Shown: one piece after another, positions 23,425 to 30,336 of the stretch | Layout: every line of letters starts with the position of its first letter | Position numbering within the stretch: the first letter of the stretch is position 1 | From: an uncultured Clostridia bacterium | GTDB lineage: Bacteria > Bacillota > Clostridia > Oscillospirales > Ruminococcaceae | Direction of reading: 5' to 3' | DNA: 33,842 nt | Assembly (NCBI GenBank): GCA_944382905.1 | Contig: CALWNU010000012.1 | Span: 1-33,842, forward strand | The notes under the pieces: model-generated | What the model was told of the DNA's origin: nothing | Seen by the model: only the letters and a program-made list of their open reading frames with translations | Database searches by the model: none | Made by a program: the position numbers and the translations under genes

Positions 23425-24387
23425 TTAGTACTCCAGTTTCCACATATATCTTCTAACAGTCAGCGGATGTTTTCTCTCCTCAGACAGTTTCTGCGCGAAT
23501 ACGCGGATCGCATGAACGAGCAGCAGCGGGTTGAAGAACTCAACGACTTTGTCGTCGATGGTGTTGATGCCCAGCTCTTTTACGTCAACGATCATCAGTT
23601 TCTCCGCATACTGTTTCAGGAAGTCCAGCGCTCTCTGATCCAGCGGACGGGTACGGCCTTCGCTCATGAACACGATGAAAGGAGTCTCACGATCGGTGAT
23701 CTCAAACGGGCCATGGAAGTATTCGCCGGAATGGATCGCAGAAGAGTTGATCCACTGCATCTCCATCAGCAGGCAGATCGCGAAGGAATAAGCAACGCTG
23801 TGTGCAGAGCCGGAACCCATGGTGTAGATGAGTTTCTCGTCTTTGTACTGTTTCGCCCATTTTTCCGCTCTGGGAGCGATGAACTTGGTGGCATTGCCAA
23901 CGATTTTGTCAATTCTGTCAAAACCATTGTACATCTCGTCGTAGTTCTCGTAGCCTTCGGTCTGATTCAGGATCTCAACCGCCAGCTGCAGGGAGTAGCC
24001 CTGTCCGCTGTTCGCAGTAGAACCTTTTTCAGGAACCAGAACATAGTCGCCGTTCTGAGCCAGAGGAGATTCCGGTTTATTGGTGATGACGATAGAAGCA
24101 GCACCAGCTTTCTGAGCGATCTCAGCAGCTTTTACCGTTTCAGGGGTATTACCAGAAGCGGACTGGGTGATTACGATAGAGTTCGCGCCCAGGGATTTCG
24201 GAGTAGCATGGCAGAATTCGTTGGAGCTGTAGTGGTCTACTTTCAGCTCTTTGCTCTCGCTCTCCAGGAAATATTTACCCGGATGCAGGCCGGCGTAAGA
24301 ACCGCCGCAAGCAACAAAGTATACGCTCTTGATGGTGCCTTTAGCTTTCAGGATTTCGGCAATAACGGATTTCGGACAACAAGCCAT
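23425..24387 (-). CDS. SIS-domain sugar-phosphate deglycase, FrlB-like
   Basis: The 320-residue protein has two SIS (sugar isomerase) domains, as in FrlB and the isomerase half of GlmS. The order and ends match FrlB of E. coli as I remember it: VYFVACGGSYAGLHPGK near residue 23, NEFCH, the phosphate-binding ITQSASGNTPET, SGEYFHGPFEI, and the C-terminal RRYMWKLEY. FrlB-type enzymes split fructoselysine- or glucoselysine-6-phosphate into glucose-6-phosphate and the amine. The ATG at 24385-24387 follows AAGGAGG. Codons favour GTT, GCT, GGT and CTG more than its neighbours, suggesting strong expression. No kinase, PTS or transporter for Amadori compounds is in the window, so the substrate is open. 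Confidence 0.75.
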   Translation of the reverse strand: MACCPKSVIAEILKAKGTIKSVYFVACGGSYAGLHPGKYFLESESKELKVDHYSSNEFCHATPKSLGANSIVITQSASGNTPETVKAAEIAQKAGAASIVITNKPESPLAQNGDYVLVPEKGSTANSGQGYSLQLAVEILNQTEGYENYDEMYNGFDRIDKIVGNATKFIAPRAEKWAKQYKDEKLIYTMGSGSAHSVAYSFAICLLMEMQWINSSAIHSGEYFHGPFEITDRETPFIVFMSEGRTRPLDQRALDFLKQYAEKLMIVDVKELGINTIDDKVVEFFNPLLLVHAIRVFAQKLSEERKHPLTVRRYMWKLEY

Positions 24388-24478
24388 TGGAAATTCCTCC
24401 TTAAAAATAATAGGCAATTTCGTAGCGCATGACAAATGCGCTTATTCATAGGAACCAGGAAAACTACATAGTGATCCC

Positions 24479-24526
24479 ATGGTTATCCTATAACGTCATA
24501 TTATCATAACCATCTCCATTTGTAAA
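24479..24526 (-). promoter_or_regulatory. Promoter of the FrlB-like gene with GntR-type operator
   Basis: Minus-strand TTTACA (24521-24526) and TAATAT (24498-24503), spacer 17. The -10 box lies within an inverted repeat ATGGTTAT (24479-24486)/ATAACCAT (24506-24513) that contains CTATAACGTCATAT (24488-24501), nearly identical to the motif before gntR. Confidence 0.75.
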
Positions 24527-24602
24527 CACAAAACGCAAAAATCGTGAATATGGTCAAAATTTCATAGACAGATGTGTGTATTTTTTCACGACGCTTTTGT
24601 CC

Positions 24603-25316
24603 TTACCAACTGAATCGGTACGTACCCCCGTCCAGATACACAATATTGTGGTGTACCGGGCGGTCCTGATCGTCGTATACCACCATCCGCATCAAAAACA
24701 GCGCGGCCCCTTTCGGAACCCCCAAAAGCTGCGCCTGCTCTGCCGTGGCATACACAATTTCCACGCTTCGCTCCGACCGAACAGGCACCAATCCCAGCTC
24801 CTCTTTCAGAATCGCATACACCGACCCGCTCAGGTTGTGGTGCAGCAAAAATTCGTATTGGGGATATGGGTAATAGGAATGCTCAATCAAAAACGGCACA
24901 TCGTCCCGAAAACGCAGCCGCGTAATGTGAATCACCTTGTCCGCTTCGCTCACGCCCAACCGGCGGACGTCATGCTTATTCGCCTTCTCCACCATCACGG
25001 AAAGCACCTGGGATTTTGCTACCTGATGGTTGTCCTCGCAGGCTTCGGTAAAGCTTTTCAGGTTCACCAGCTCCCGCCTGGGCCTGGTCTGGTTGACAAA
25101 GGTGCCCTTCCCCTGGCTTTTCACCAGATATTTTTCCAGAATCAATTCCTGGATGGCGCGGCGGACGGTAATCCGGCTGACATTATATTGCTTCATCAGC
25201 TCCTGCTCGGTGGGAATCTGCTGCCCAGGAGCGTATTCACCGTTCACCACCGCGGCCCGCAGGATCTTCTTCAGTTGGAGGTATAAAGGCTCATTGTGGT
25301 CTTGCAGCAGTTCCAT
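24603..25316 (-). CDS. GntR/HutC-family regulator with UTRA domain
   Basis: The 237-residue protein has an N-terminal GntR winged helix (PLYLQLKKILRAAVVNGEYAPGQQIPTEQELMKQYNVSRITVRRAIQEL, about 10-60; the KGTF wing at about 76) and a C-terminal UTRA ligand domain (about 85-235) that usually senses a sugar phosphate or related metabolite. I prefer the ATG at 25314-25316, with GGTGA upstream, over the one at 25320-25322. It lies between the two SIS genes and the same operator-like motif overlaps its own and the FrlB-like -10 box, so it most likely represses both until the substrate is present. Confidence 0.9.
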   Translation of the reverse strand: MELLQDHNEPLYLQLKKILRAAVVNGEYAPGQQIPTEQELMKQYNVSRITVRRAIQELILEKYLVKSQGKGTFVNQTRPRRELVNLKSFTEACEDNHQVAKSQVLSVMVEKANKHDVRRLGVSEADKVIHITRLRFRDDVPFLIEHSYYPYPQYEFLLHHNLSGSVYAILKEELGLVPVRSERSVEIVYATAEQAQLLGVPKGAALFLMRMVVYDDQDRPVHHNIVYLDGGTYRFSW

Positions 25317-25358
25317 GATCATTCACCATCTTTCTATTTTTCAGCCAAAAAGCAGAAA

Positions 25359-25407
25359 ATGCTATAATGTCATATCACATCATAGCATATTCGCCGCCAA
25401 TTGTAAA
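25359..25407 (-). promoter_or_regulatory. gntR promoter with autoregulatory operator
   Basis: Minus-strand TTTACA (25402-25407) and TATGAT (25379-25384), spacer 17. Over the -10 lies an 11-bp inverted repeat with one mismatch: ATGCTATAATG (25359-25369)/CATCATAGCAT (25378-25388). It includes CTATAATGTCATAT (25362-25375), 13 of 14 identical to the motif at 24488-24501. Confidence 0.75.
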
Positions 25408-25412
25408 TCCAA

Positions 25413-26519
25413 TTATTTGACCTTCGTCGCCAAAGCGCCGGAAAGGTCCCCCGGCATGGCAAACGCATCCAGTCCATGCTGGTCAAAATACTGCCAGAGA
25501 CGGATACTCCAGACCTGCAGCACCGGCAGAAATTCTGCAAAATCCAGCAGGCCGTTTTTCACGCTGTGGATGGTCAGGCAGTCTTTGGTACAGCCAGGAT
25601 CCCCCACCTGGGTAATTTGATAGGAAGGCGCCTGCTTTTCCTGCAAAAACTGGTGGATCCGCGCGAGTTTGGCGTGATCCATGCCAGCGCTGTCCAGCTG
25701 CAGCAACGCCGCTTCTTTGCGGGACAAAAGCAGATGTGGCCCGTGTAAGTATTCTTCCACTTCGAACGAATCCGCCGGCAGGAAGATGCTTTCCATCACC
25801 TTCAGCGCAATCTCCAGCGTCGTCCCGGTGGAATCGATATTGCTGATGAGGGAGAATGACCGGAACCGGCTCCAGTCTTCCACATTGGCGTCGCACCACT
25901 TGTGGGCCAGGGCCAGGTTTTCCGGCATGTGGCCGGCGATCTTGTCAAAATCTGCCATGATAGCCTCATAGTCTTTTGGAGCCAGCAAACCGTTGTCCAC
26001 CCCGTATTCCAGACCGATCATGGCCATCATCATCGCTGTGGCCAGGACCCCTTTGGTCATCACGCTTGCGTTTTCCGCGCCACAGTGGATATCTACCGCA
26101 GCTGAAGATTCCTGCGCCAAGGGGGAATCCAGGTTCCCGGTCAGCCCTACCACAAACGCGCCTTTGGCTTTTAGCTGCTTGACCACGTCGATGGTGGCGG
26201 CGCTTTTGCCCGATTGGCTCGCGGCAATCAGCAGCGCCCGGTCAAACCGGCGGCTGCGGCACATCTGCTCGTACATGGCGGGAGACGCCACCAGCACCTC
26301 GGTCTGCAAGGCGGATTCCAGCAGCGGTTTGACCATCAGCCCCGCATTGTAGGAGCTGCCGATGCCGAACAGCAAAATCCGGTCGAAGGTTTTCCCTTTC
26401 ACGCCTTTCAAAAACGCCTCGCAAAGCGCTTTGCGCTCCGCCAAAATCGACCGGGTCACCGGCACGTTTTCTTCCACATAGCCCAACACCCGTTGGATAT
26501 ATTCTGCATTTTTACCCAT
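25413..26519 (-). CDS. Second SIS-domain protein (GlmS-isomerase/FrlB-like)
   Basis: The 368-residue protein has two SIS domains: the first with RILLFGIGSSYNAGLMVKP and the phosphate-binding ASQSGKSAATID, the second with LISNIDSTGTTLEIALKVME and EEYLHGPHLL, and a lysine-ending C-terminus (ALATKVK) resembling the catalytic Lys tail of GlmS-type isomerases. It is a distant relative of the FrlB-like protein, not a duplicate. The ATG at 26517-26519 follows AAAGGAA. It probably handles an aminosugar- or Amadori-type phosphate, together with the other SIS protein and under or near the control of the GntR regulator, but it lacks the shared operator motif at its own promoter. Confidence 0.72.
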   Translation of the reverse strand: MGKNAEYIQRVLGYVEENVPVTRSILAERKALCEAFLKGVKGKTFDRILLFGIGSSYNAGLMVKPLLESALQTEVLVASPAMYEQMCRSRRFDRALLIAASQSGKSAATIDVVKQLKAKGAFVVGLTGNLDSPLAQESSAAVDIHCGAENASVMTKGVLATAMMMAMIGLEYGVDNGLLAPKDYEAIMADFDKIAGHMPENLALAHKWCDANVEDWSRFRSFSLISNIDSTGTTLEIALKVMESIFLPADSFEVEEYLHGPHLLLSRKEAALLQLDSAGMDHAKLARIHQFLQEKQAPSYQITQVGDPGCTKDCLTIHSVKNGLLDFAEFLPVLQVWSIRLWQYFDQHGLDAFAMPGDLSGALATKVK

Positions 26520-26568
26520 ACGCTTTTCCTTTCTTTGCATCACACTGCGGAATTTGATCCTGAGGATG

Positions 26569-26598
26569 AGTATACCAGACGGCGCCGGCGGTTGGCAA
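26569..26598 (-). promoter_or_regulatory. Promoter of the second SIS gene
   Basis: Minus-strand TTGCCA (26593-26598) and TATACT (26569-26574) with an 18-bp spacer and an extended -10 (TGG before TATACT). Confidence 0.6.
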
Positions 26599-26622
26599 GC
26601 CCGGATCCGGCGGCCCCGTTTT

Positions 26623-27378
26623 TTAATCCCGAAGCAGCAGTTCTACCGGGCAGTGATCGCTTCCCATGACCTCGCTGTGAATTTTCGCGTCTTCCAAAAA
26701 CGATTCCAGTTTTTGGGATACCAAAAAATAATCGATCCGCCACCCCGCATTGTTTTCCCGCGCGTGGTACAGATAGCTCCACCAGGAATACGCCCCGGTG
26801 ACTTCCGGATAAAAATAGCGGAAGCTGTCCAGATATCCCGCCTGCTGCAGCGCGGTCATTTTCTCCCGCTCCTGGGGAGTAAATCCCGCGTTGTTCTCAT
26901 TGGTTTTGGGGTTTTTCAAATCAATCGGCTGGTGCGCCACATTCATATCCCCGCAGATAATCACCGGCTTTTTTTCTTCCAGCTGCCGGACATATTCCAA
27001 AAACGCATCCTCCCATTCCATCCGGTAGGACAGGCGCGTCAGCCCCCGCTGGGAATTGGGCGTATAAACGTTCACCAAATAAAACCGCTCGAATTCCGCC
27101 GCGATGACCCGTCCTTCCCCTGCATGGGCCGGCTGCGGCAATTCATACGCGACCGAAATCGGCTCCTGTTTGGTAAACATCGCCGTGCCGGAATACCCTT
27201 TCTTCTGGGCGCTGCACCAATACTGATAATACCCTTCTGTGGGCAAATCCAGTTGTCCCGGCTGCATTTTGGTCTCCTGTAAGCAGAAAACATCCGCGTC
27301 CGCCTGGTGGAAAAAATCCAAAAATCCTTTCCCCACGCAAGCGCGCAGGCCATTGACATTCCATGAAATCAGTTTCAT
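26623..27378 (-). CDS. xth: Exodeoxyribonuclease III (AP endonuclease)
   Basis: The 251-residue Mg-dependent nuclease cuts at abasic sites in base excision repair. It has ISWNVNGLRA at residue 4, the metal-binding Glu in CLQETKMQ, Tyr in YTPNSQRG, ICGDMNVAHQPIDL with catalytic Asp/Asn, and GSDHCPV with the catalytic His near the end. The length equals ExoA. The ATG at 27376-27378 follows GGAAGGGG. Confidence 0.95.
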   Translation of the reverse strand: MKLISWNVNGLRACVGKGFLDFFHQADADVFCLQETKMQPGQLDLPTEGYYQYWCSAQKKGYSGTAMFTKQEPISVAYELPQPAHAGEGRVIAAEFERFYLVNVYTPNSQRGLTRLSYRMEWEDAFLEYVRQLEEKKPVIICGDMNVAHQPIDLKNPKTNENNAGFTPQEREKMTALQQAGYLDSFRYFYPEVTGAYSWWSYLYHARENNAGWRIDYFLVSQKLESFLEDAKIHSEVMGSDHCPVELLLRD

Positions 27379-27448
27379 TTTTCCCCTTCCTTTCCCCTGG
27401 CGCCCGGCTGGCAGGCAGGGCATTGCTGTTTGAAAAGGTGTTGCCTTT

Positions 27449-27477
27449 AGCCTACCATTCCCAATGGCCGGTGTCAA
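27449..27477 (-). promoter_or_regulatory. xth promoter
   Basis: Minus-strand TTGACA (27472-27477) and TAGGCT (27449-27454), spacer 17; the -10 is a weak match. Confidence 0.6.
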
Positions 27478-27517
27478 CCGGCCGCTGGCATCCGGGCAAG
27501 GGAGGGAAAAATATTTT

Positions 27518-27562
27518 TGAATAATTATTGAAATTAAATGAAATTTATTGTATGATTATTCA
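27518..27562 (+). promoter_or_regulatory. Promoter with two ARG-box-like operators
   Basis: Plus-strand TTGAAA (27528-27533) and TATGAT (27551-27556), spacer 17. The 14-mers TGAATAATTATTGA (27518-27531) and TGTATGATTATTCA (27549-27562) each differ by one base from the arginine-repressor core TGAAT-N4-ATTCA. They are 31 bp apart and cover the -35 and -10 boxes. The outer parts also form a 10-bp inverted repeat (27516-27525/27555-27564). Confidence 0.72.
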
Positions 27563-27582
27563 AAATGAACAGGAGTGATTTT

Positions 27583-28350
27583 ATGTTTTCCCATGCCATT
27601 GTCAAAAAGCCGTGCCCGGCCATGATCGACGGCATTACCACCGCCAATCTGGGCAAACCCGATTATGCCCTGGCGCTTCAGCAGCATCAAGATTATGTCG
27701 CCGCCTTACAAGCATGCGGCGTCGCAGTAACGCAACTGGAAGCGGACGAGGCGTTCCCCGATTCCTGTTTTGTGGAGGATACTGCCGTTGTGACCAAAAA
27801 ATTTGCGCTGATTACCAATCCCGGTGCCCCTTCCCGCAAAGGGGAAATTCAGTCGATGATCCCGGTGCTCCAAACGTTCTATTCCGCGGATAAAATCGAA
27901 TACATCCAGGCGCCCGGCACATTGGAAGGCGGCGACGTCATGATGGTCGGCGATCATTTTTACATCGGCCTGTCCCACCGCACCAACCAGGAAGGCGCGC
28001 AGCAATTCATCCGCATTTTGCAAAAATACGGCATGAGCGGCGAAATGGTTCCGCTGCATACCATTTTGCATCTCAAAACCGGGGTTTCCTATCAGGAAAA
28101 CAACAACCTTTTGATCAGCGGGGAATTTTTGCAAAATCCAACCTTCTCACATTTCCATCAGATCCCTGTCGAGCCGGAAGAAGCATATGCCGCCAACTGC
28201 CTGTGGATCAATGGAAAAGTCCTGGTGCCGGCCGGATTCCCCCATACGCAAAAAGCAATCGAACAGCTGGGATACGAAGTGCTGGTCGTGGACACTTCCG
28301 AATACCGCAAGATTGACGGCGGCCTCAGCTGCCTTTCCCTTCGGTTTTAA
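27583..28350 (+). CDS. Dimethylarginine dimethylaminohydrolase-type enzyme
   Basis: The 255-residue protein belongs to the guanidine-modifying (pentein) superfamily. It has FVEDTAVV (63-70), LEGGDV with E115, H163 in LHLKTG, and the nucleophile C250 in GGLSCLSLRF: the Glu-His-Cys set lies at almost the positions of Pseudomonas DDAH (254 aa). Such enzymes hydrolyse methylated arginine to citrulline and an amine; close relatives act on arginine or other guanidines. The ATG at 27583 follows AGGAGTG; an upstream ATG at 27565 lies at the promoter start. The two ARG-box-like sites over the promoter fit a role in arginine use. Confidence 0.85.
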   Translation: MFSHAIVKKPCPAMIDGITTANLGKPDYALALQQHQDYVAALQACGVAVTQLEADEAFPDSCFVEDTAVVTKKFALITNPGAPSRKGEIQSMIPVLQTFYSADKIEYIQAPGTLEGGDVMMVGDHFYIGLSHRTNQEGAQQFIRILQKYGMSGEMVPLHTILHLKTGVSYQENNNLLISGEFLQNPTFSHFHQIPVEPEEAYAANCLWINGKVLVPAGFPHTQKAIEQLGYEVLVVDTSEYRKIDGGLSCLSLRF

Positions 28351-28383
28351 AAAAGACCTGCGGTGAGCGCCGCAGGCCTTTTT
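28351..28383. terminator. Bidirectional terminator after the DDAH-type gene
   Basis: Stem core CCTGCGG (28357-28363)/CCGCAGG (28370-28376) flanked by an A-run and a T-run, right after the stop codon, between converging genes. Confidence 0.9.
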
Positions 28384-28398
28384 TCTGTTTTTCCTATC

Positions 28399-28899
28399 TT
28401 ACCGGACAACCGGCTGCCGGGCCTTTTTATCAAACAAAGACGCAGTGGCGCCGACCACCAATAATACCAGTCCCAACCGGGACAGGGGCTGCGCCATGGC
28501 CATAATGCTGGCCAACACCGAATAGTTGGCCACCGCCTGCACCCCCTGCACCGAATAGCCCACCGTGCTGATGGTATTCAGCGAAACCGGGATCCCAACC
28601 AAAAACGCCCCGCCCACCAGGATGGCGGCGATCTCCGGCGCTTTGGAAAATGGATTTTTTTCCTGGCTCCAGAGCAAAGCGCACAAAAGGACCTGCACCA
28701 GAACCACCACAAGGATCTGCACAATGTCCACAATGGGGTATAAATTTTGCTGGAAGATCTCGTTGTTCCCGTTAATCAGGACCTTCAAAGGCTGCTGCAA
28801 CAGCAAAATCCCCGCTTGCGCCAGCCCATACAAAATCTGAATCAAAGCGGACAGCTTGATCAGCAGCCCTGCCGTCTTGTTGTACGAATTGGTTTCCAT
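28399..28899 (-). CDS. Unknown four-helix membrane protein
   Basis: The 166-residue product has four hydrophobic segments (about 12-33, 53-76, 90-108 and 125-157) and short charged tails; I do not recognise the family with confidence. The start (28897-28899, GGGGGAG upstream) is one base after the stop of the URO-D family gene, so translation is coupled and both belong to one operon. The tight coupling suggests they act in the same process or that this protein is a membrane partner, but there is no direct evidence. Confidence 0.75.
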   Translation of the reverse strand: METNSYNKTAGLLIKLSALIQILYGLAQAGILLLQQPLKVLINGNNEIFQQNLYPIVDIVQILVVVLVQVLLCALLWSQEKNPFSKAPEIAAILVGGAFLVGIPVSLNTISTVGYSVQGVQAVANYSVLASIMAMAQPLSRLGLVLLVVGATASLFDKKARQPVVR

Positions 28900-28900
28900 G

Positions 28901-29857
28901 TTAGTGCTCCCCCTTTTTTGTCGCTTCTACCGCCGTGCGGATTCTGCGGTAATCGATTTCTGTCGGCAGCGTGCAGTCGGCCCCCAGGATAAAGCGCCGC
29001 CCCTGCATCTGGTCCAATACCCGCTGGACTTCCGCCTGGATCTGCTGCTCGGAACCGTCGACTAAAACTCCCGCCCGGTCGTCCAGGCCGCCCAGAAGCA
29101 CCCGGTCTGCAAACCATTTCTCCCCTTCCTGCAAAGACGGGTTCTGTTCATAGACCCCCCAGTTGATAACCGCGCCAGGATAATCCTGATACCGGGACAG
29201 GTTCAGCTGGTCCTTGCACAGGTGCAGCACATTGTAGGCGGAACGATCCGCCGCCTGTAAGATTTGCAGGTCATAGGGTTTGACATAGGTTTGGAATTCT
29301 TCTTCGGTAAACAGGTAGCGTTCCCCGCCCAGCGCGGCGTAGTAAATCCCGTCGGCGCCGGCTTCTAAGCAAGCGTCTGCCAGGATGGCAAGCCCGTCGG
29401 CGATCACCTTCCAGCCTTCGGCCACCGCCTGCGGGTTCTCCCGCAGGTGCGCCGCCAGCAGTCCGCTGCCGGTTTCATATCCTGCGGACCCGCCTCTGGC
29501 ATGCCAGGCGGAGGCCACAATCCCATGGACTGTAGCCAGGGTCAGCCCTTCTCCGCCGGTCTTGTCCAAAATCCGTTGGATCAGCTCTACCTGATTGACG
29601 ATGAAAGGGGAATCCCGGTGGAACGGCTTGAGCCGCTTCCAATCCGCAGCCGTCTGGATGGGAATATCACAAGGAACCAGGTTTTCATTCATGATTTTCT
29701 GGATATCGGTCCCCGTTTCCCGGAAAAAATCCAGGTGCGCTTTTACCGCCGCTTCTCCGGAAAAGCAATCCGGCGGAAAATGCAACCAGAATCCGGACGG
29801 GACGCGGTCGACAGGCTGCCCCTGAATGGCTGCAATTACCCGCTCTTTTTTGGTCAT
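28901..29857 (-). CDS. Uroporphyrinogen decarboxylase (URO-D) family protein, probably a methyltransferase
   Basis: The 318-residue protein has the URO-D TIM-barrel pattern: KKERVIAAIQGQPVDRVPSGFW at the start, GADGIYYAALGGERYLFTEEEF, KPYDLQIL, NVLHLCKDQ and a late FILGADCTLP turn. It lacks the HemE substrate motif near the N-terminus (LMRQAGRY), so heme synthesis is unlikely; such members in anaerobes are often corrinoid-dependent methyltransferases (MtaA/CmuA type). No corrinoid protein or activator is in the window. The ATG at 29855-29857 follows GGGAG. It forms an operon with the four-helix protein downstream. Confidence 0.82.
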   Translation of the reverse strand: MTKKERVIAAIQGQPVDRVPSGFWLHFPPDCFSGEAAVKAHLDFFRETGTDIQKIMNENLVPCDIPIQTAADWKRLKPFHRDSPFIVNQVELIQRILDKTGGEGLTLATVHGIVASAWHARGGSAGYETGSGLLAAHLRENPQAVAEGWKVIADGLAILADACLEAGADGIYYAALGGERYLFTEEEFQTYVKPYDLQILQAADRSAYNVLHLCKDQLNLSRYQDYPGAVINWGVYEQNPSLQEGEKWFADRVLLGGLDDRAGVLVDGSEQQIQAEVQRVLDQMQGRRFILGADCTLPTEIDYRRIRTAVEATKKGEH

Positions 29858-29964
29858 AAACACACGCTCCCTTTCTCCCCAGCGCCTGCGCCGGGTCTGT
29901 TTTGCCCCGCCTGCCGGCAAAAACGCAGGCGAGGTTCCATTGATGTTTCATCACATTTGATTTT

Positions 29965-29993
29965 ATTGTACTATATGTTTTTGATCTTTTCAA
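29965..29993 (-). promoter_or_regulatory. Promoter of the URO-D operon
   Basis: Minus-strand TTGAAA (29988-29993) and TACAAT (29965-29970), spacer 17, giving a leader of about 100 nt with a small GC hairpin (about 29910-29933). Confidence 0.7.
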
Positions 29994-30106
29994 TCTTCTT
30001 CCAGTTCTGCCGGCGGCCCGCCGTCAAAATTTCAAAATTTTAGCCGTGTTAAACGCCTGCATTTCGGCCATACTACTATTGCAATCTGCAAAGGAGGTTT
30101 TTTGTT

Positions 30107-30286
30107 ATGTCTGAATGCAAAGCCAACAAATCTATCGGTTGTACCGTACAGCAGTGTGTGCATCATTGCGGAAAAGAAAACTACTGTTCGCTCGACACCA
30201 TCAAAATCGGCACCCATGAAGCCAACCCGACGATGAGCGAGTGCACGGATTGTGAATCCTTCCGCGTCAAGAACTCCTGCTGCTAG
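30107..30286 (+). CDS. DUF1540 small Cys-rich protein
   Basis: The 59-residue protein begins at ATG 30107 after AAAGGAGG. It has cysteines at 4, 12, 17, 21, 27, 46, 49, 58 and 59, with GCTVQQCVHHCGKENYC and TDCESF, the pattern of the DUF1540 domain, a short probably metal-binding module common in spore-forming Firmicutes. Its role is unknown; family members are often found near sporulation or stress genes. It has a strong terminator of its own. A longer frame on the opposite strand over the same bases is a shadow. Confidence 0.88.
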   Translation: MSECKANKSIGCTVQQCVHHCGKENYCSLDTIKIGTHEANPTMSECTDCESFRVKNSCC

Positions 30287-30298
30287 CGGGTTGCAAAC

Positions 30299-30330
30299 AA
30301 AAAGCCATCCGATTTTCGGATGGCTTTTTT
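30299..30330. terminator. Bidirectional terminator after the DUF1540 gene
   Basis: AAAAAGCCATCCGA (30299-30312) and TCGGATGGCTTTTT (30316-30329), loop TTT. It serves the small gene and the converging dipeptidase gene. Confidence 0.93.
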
Positions 30331-30336
30331 GTTTTC

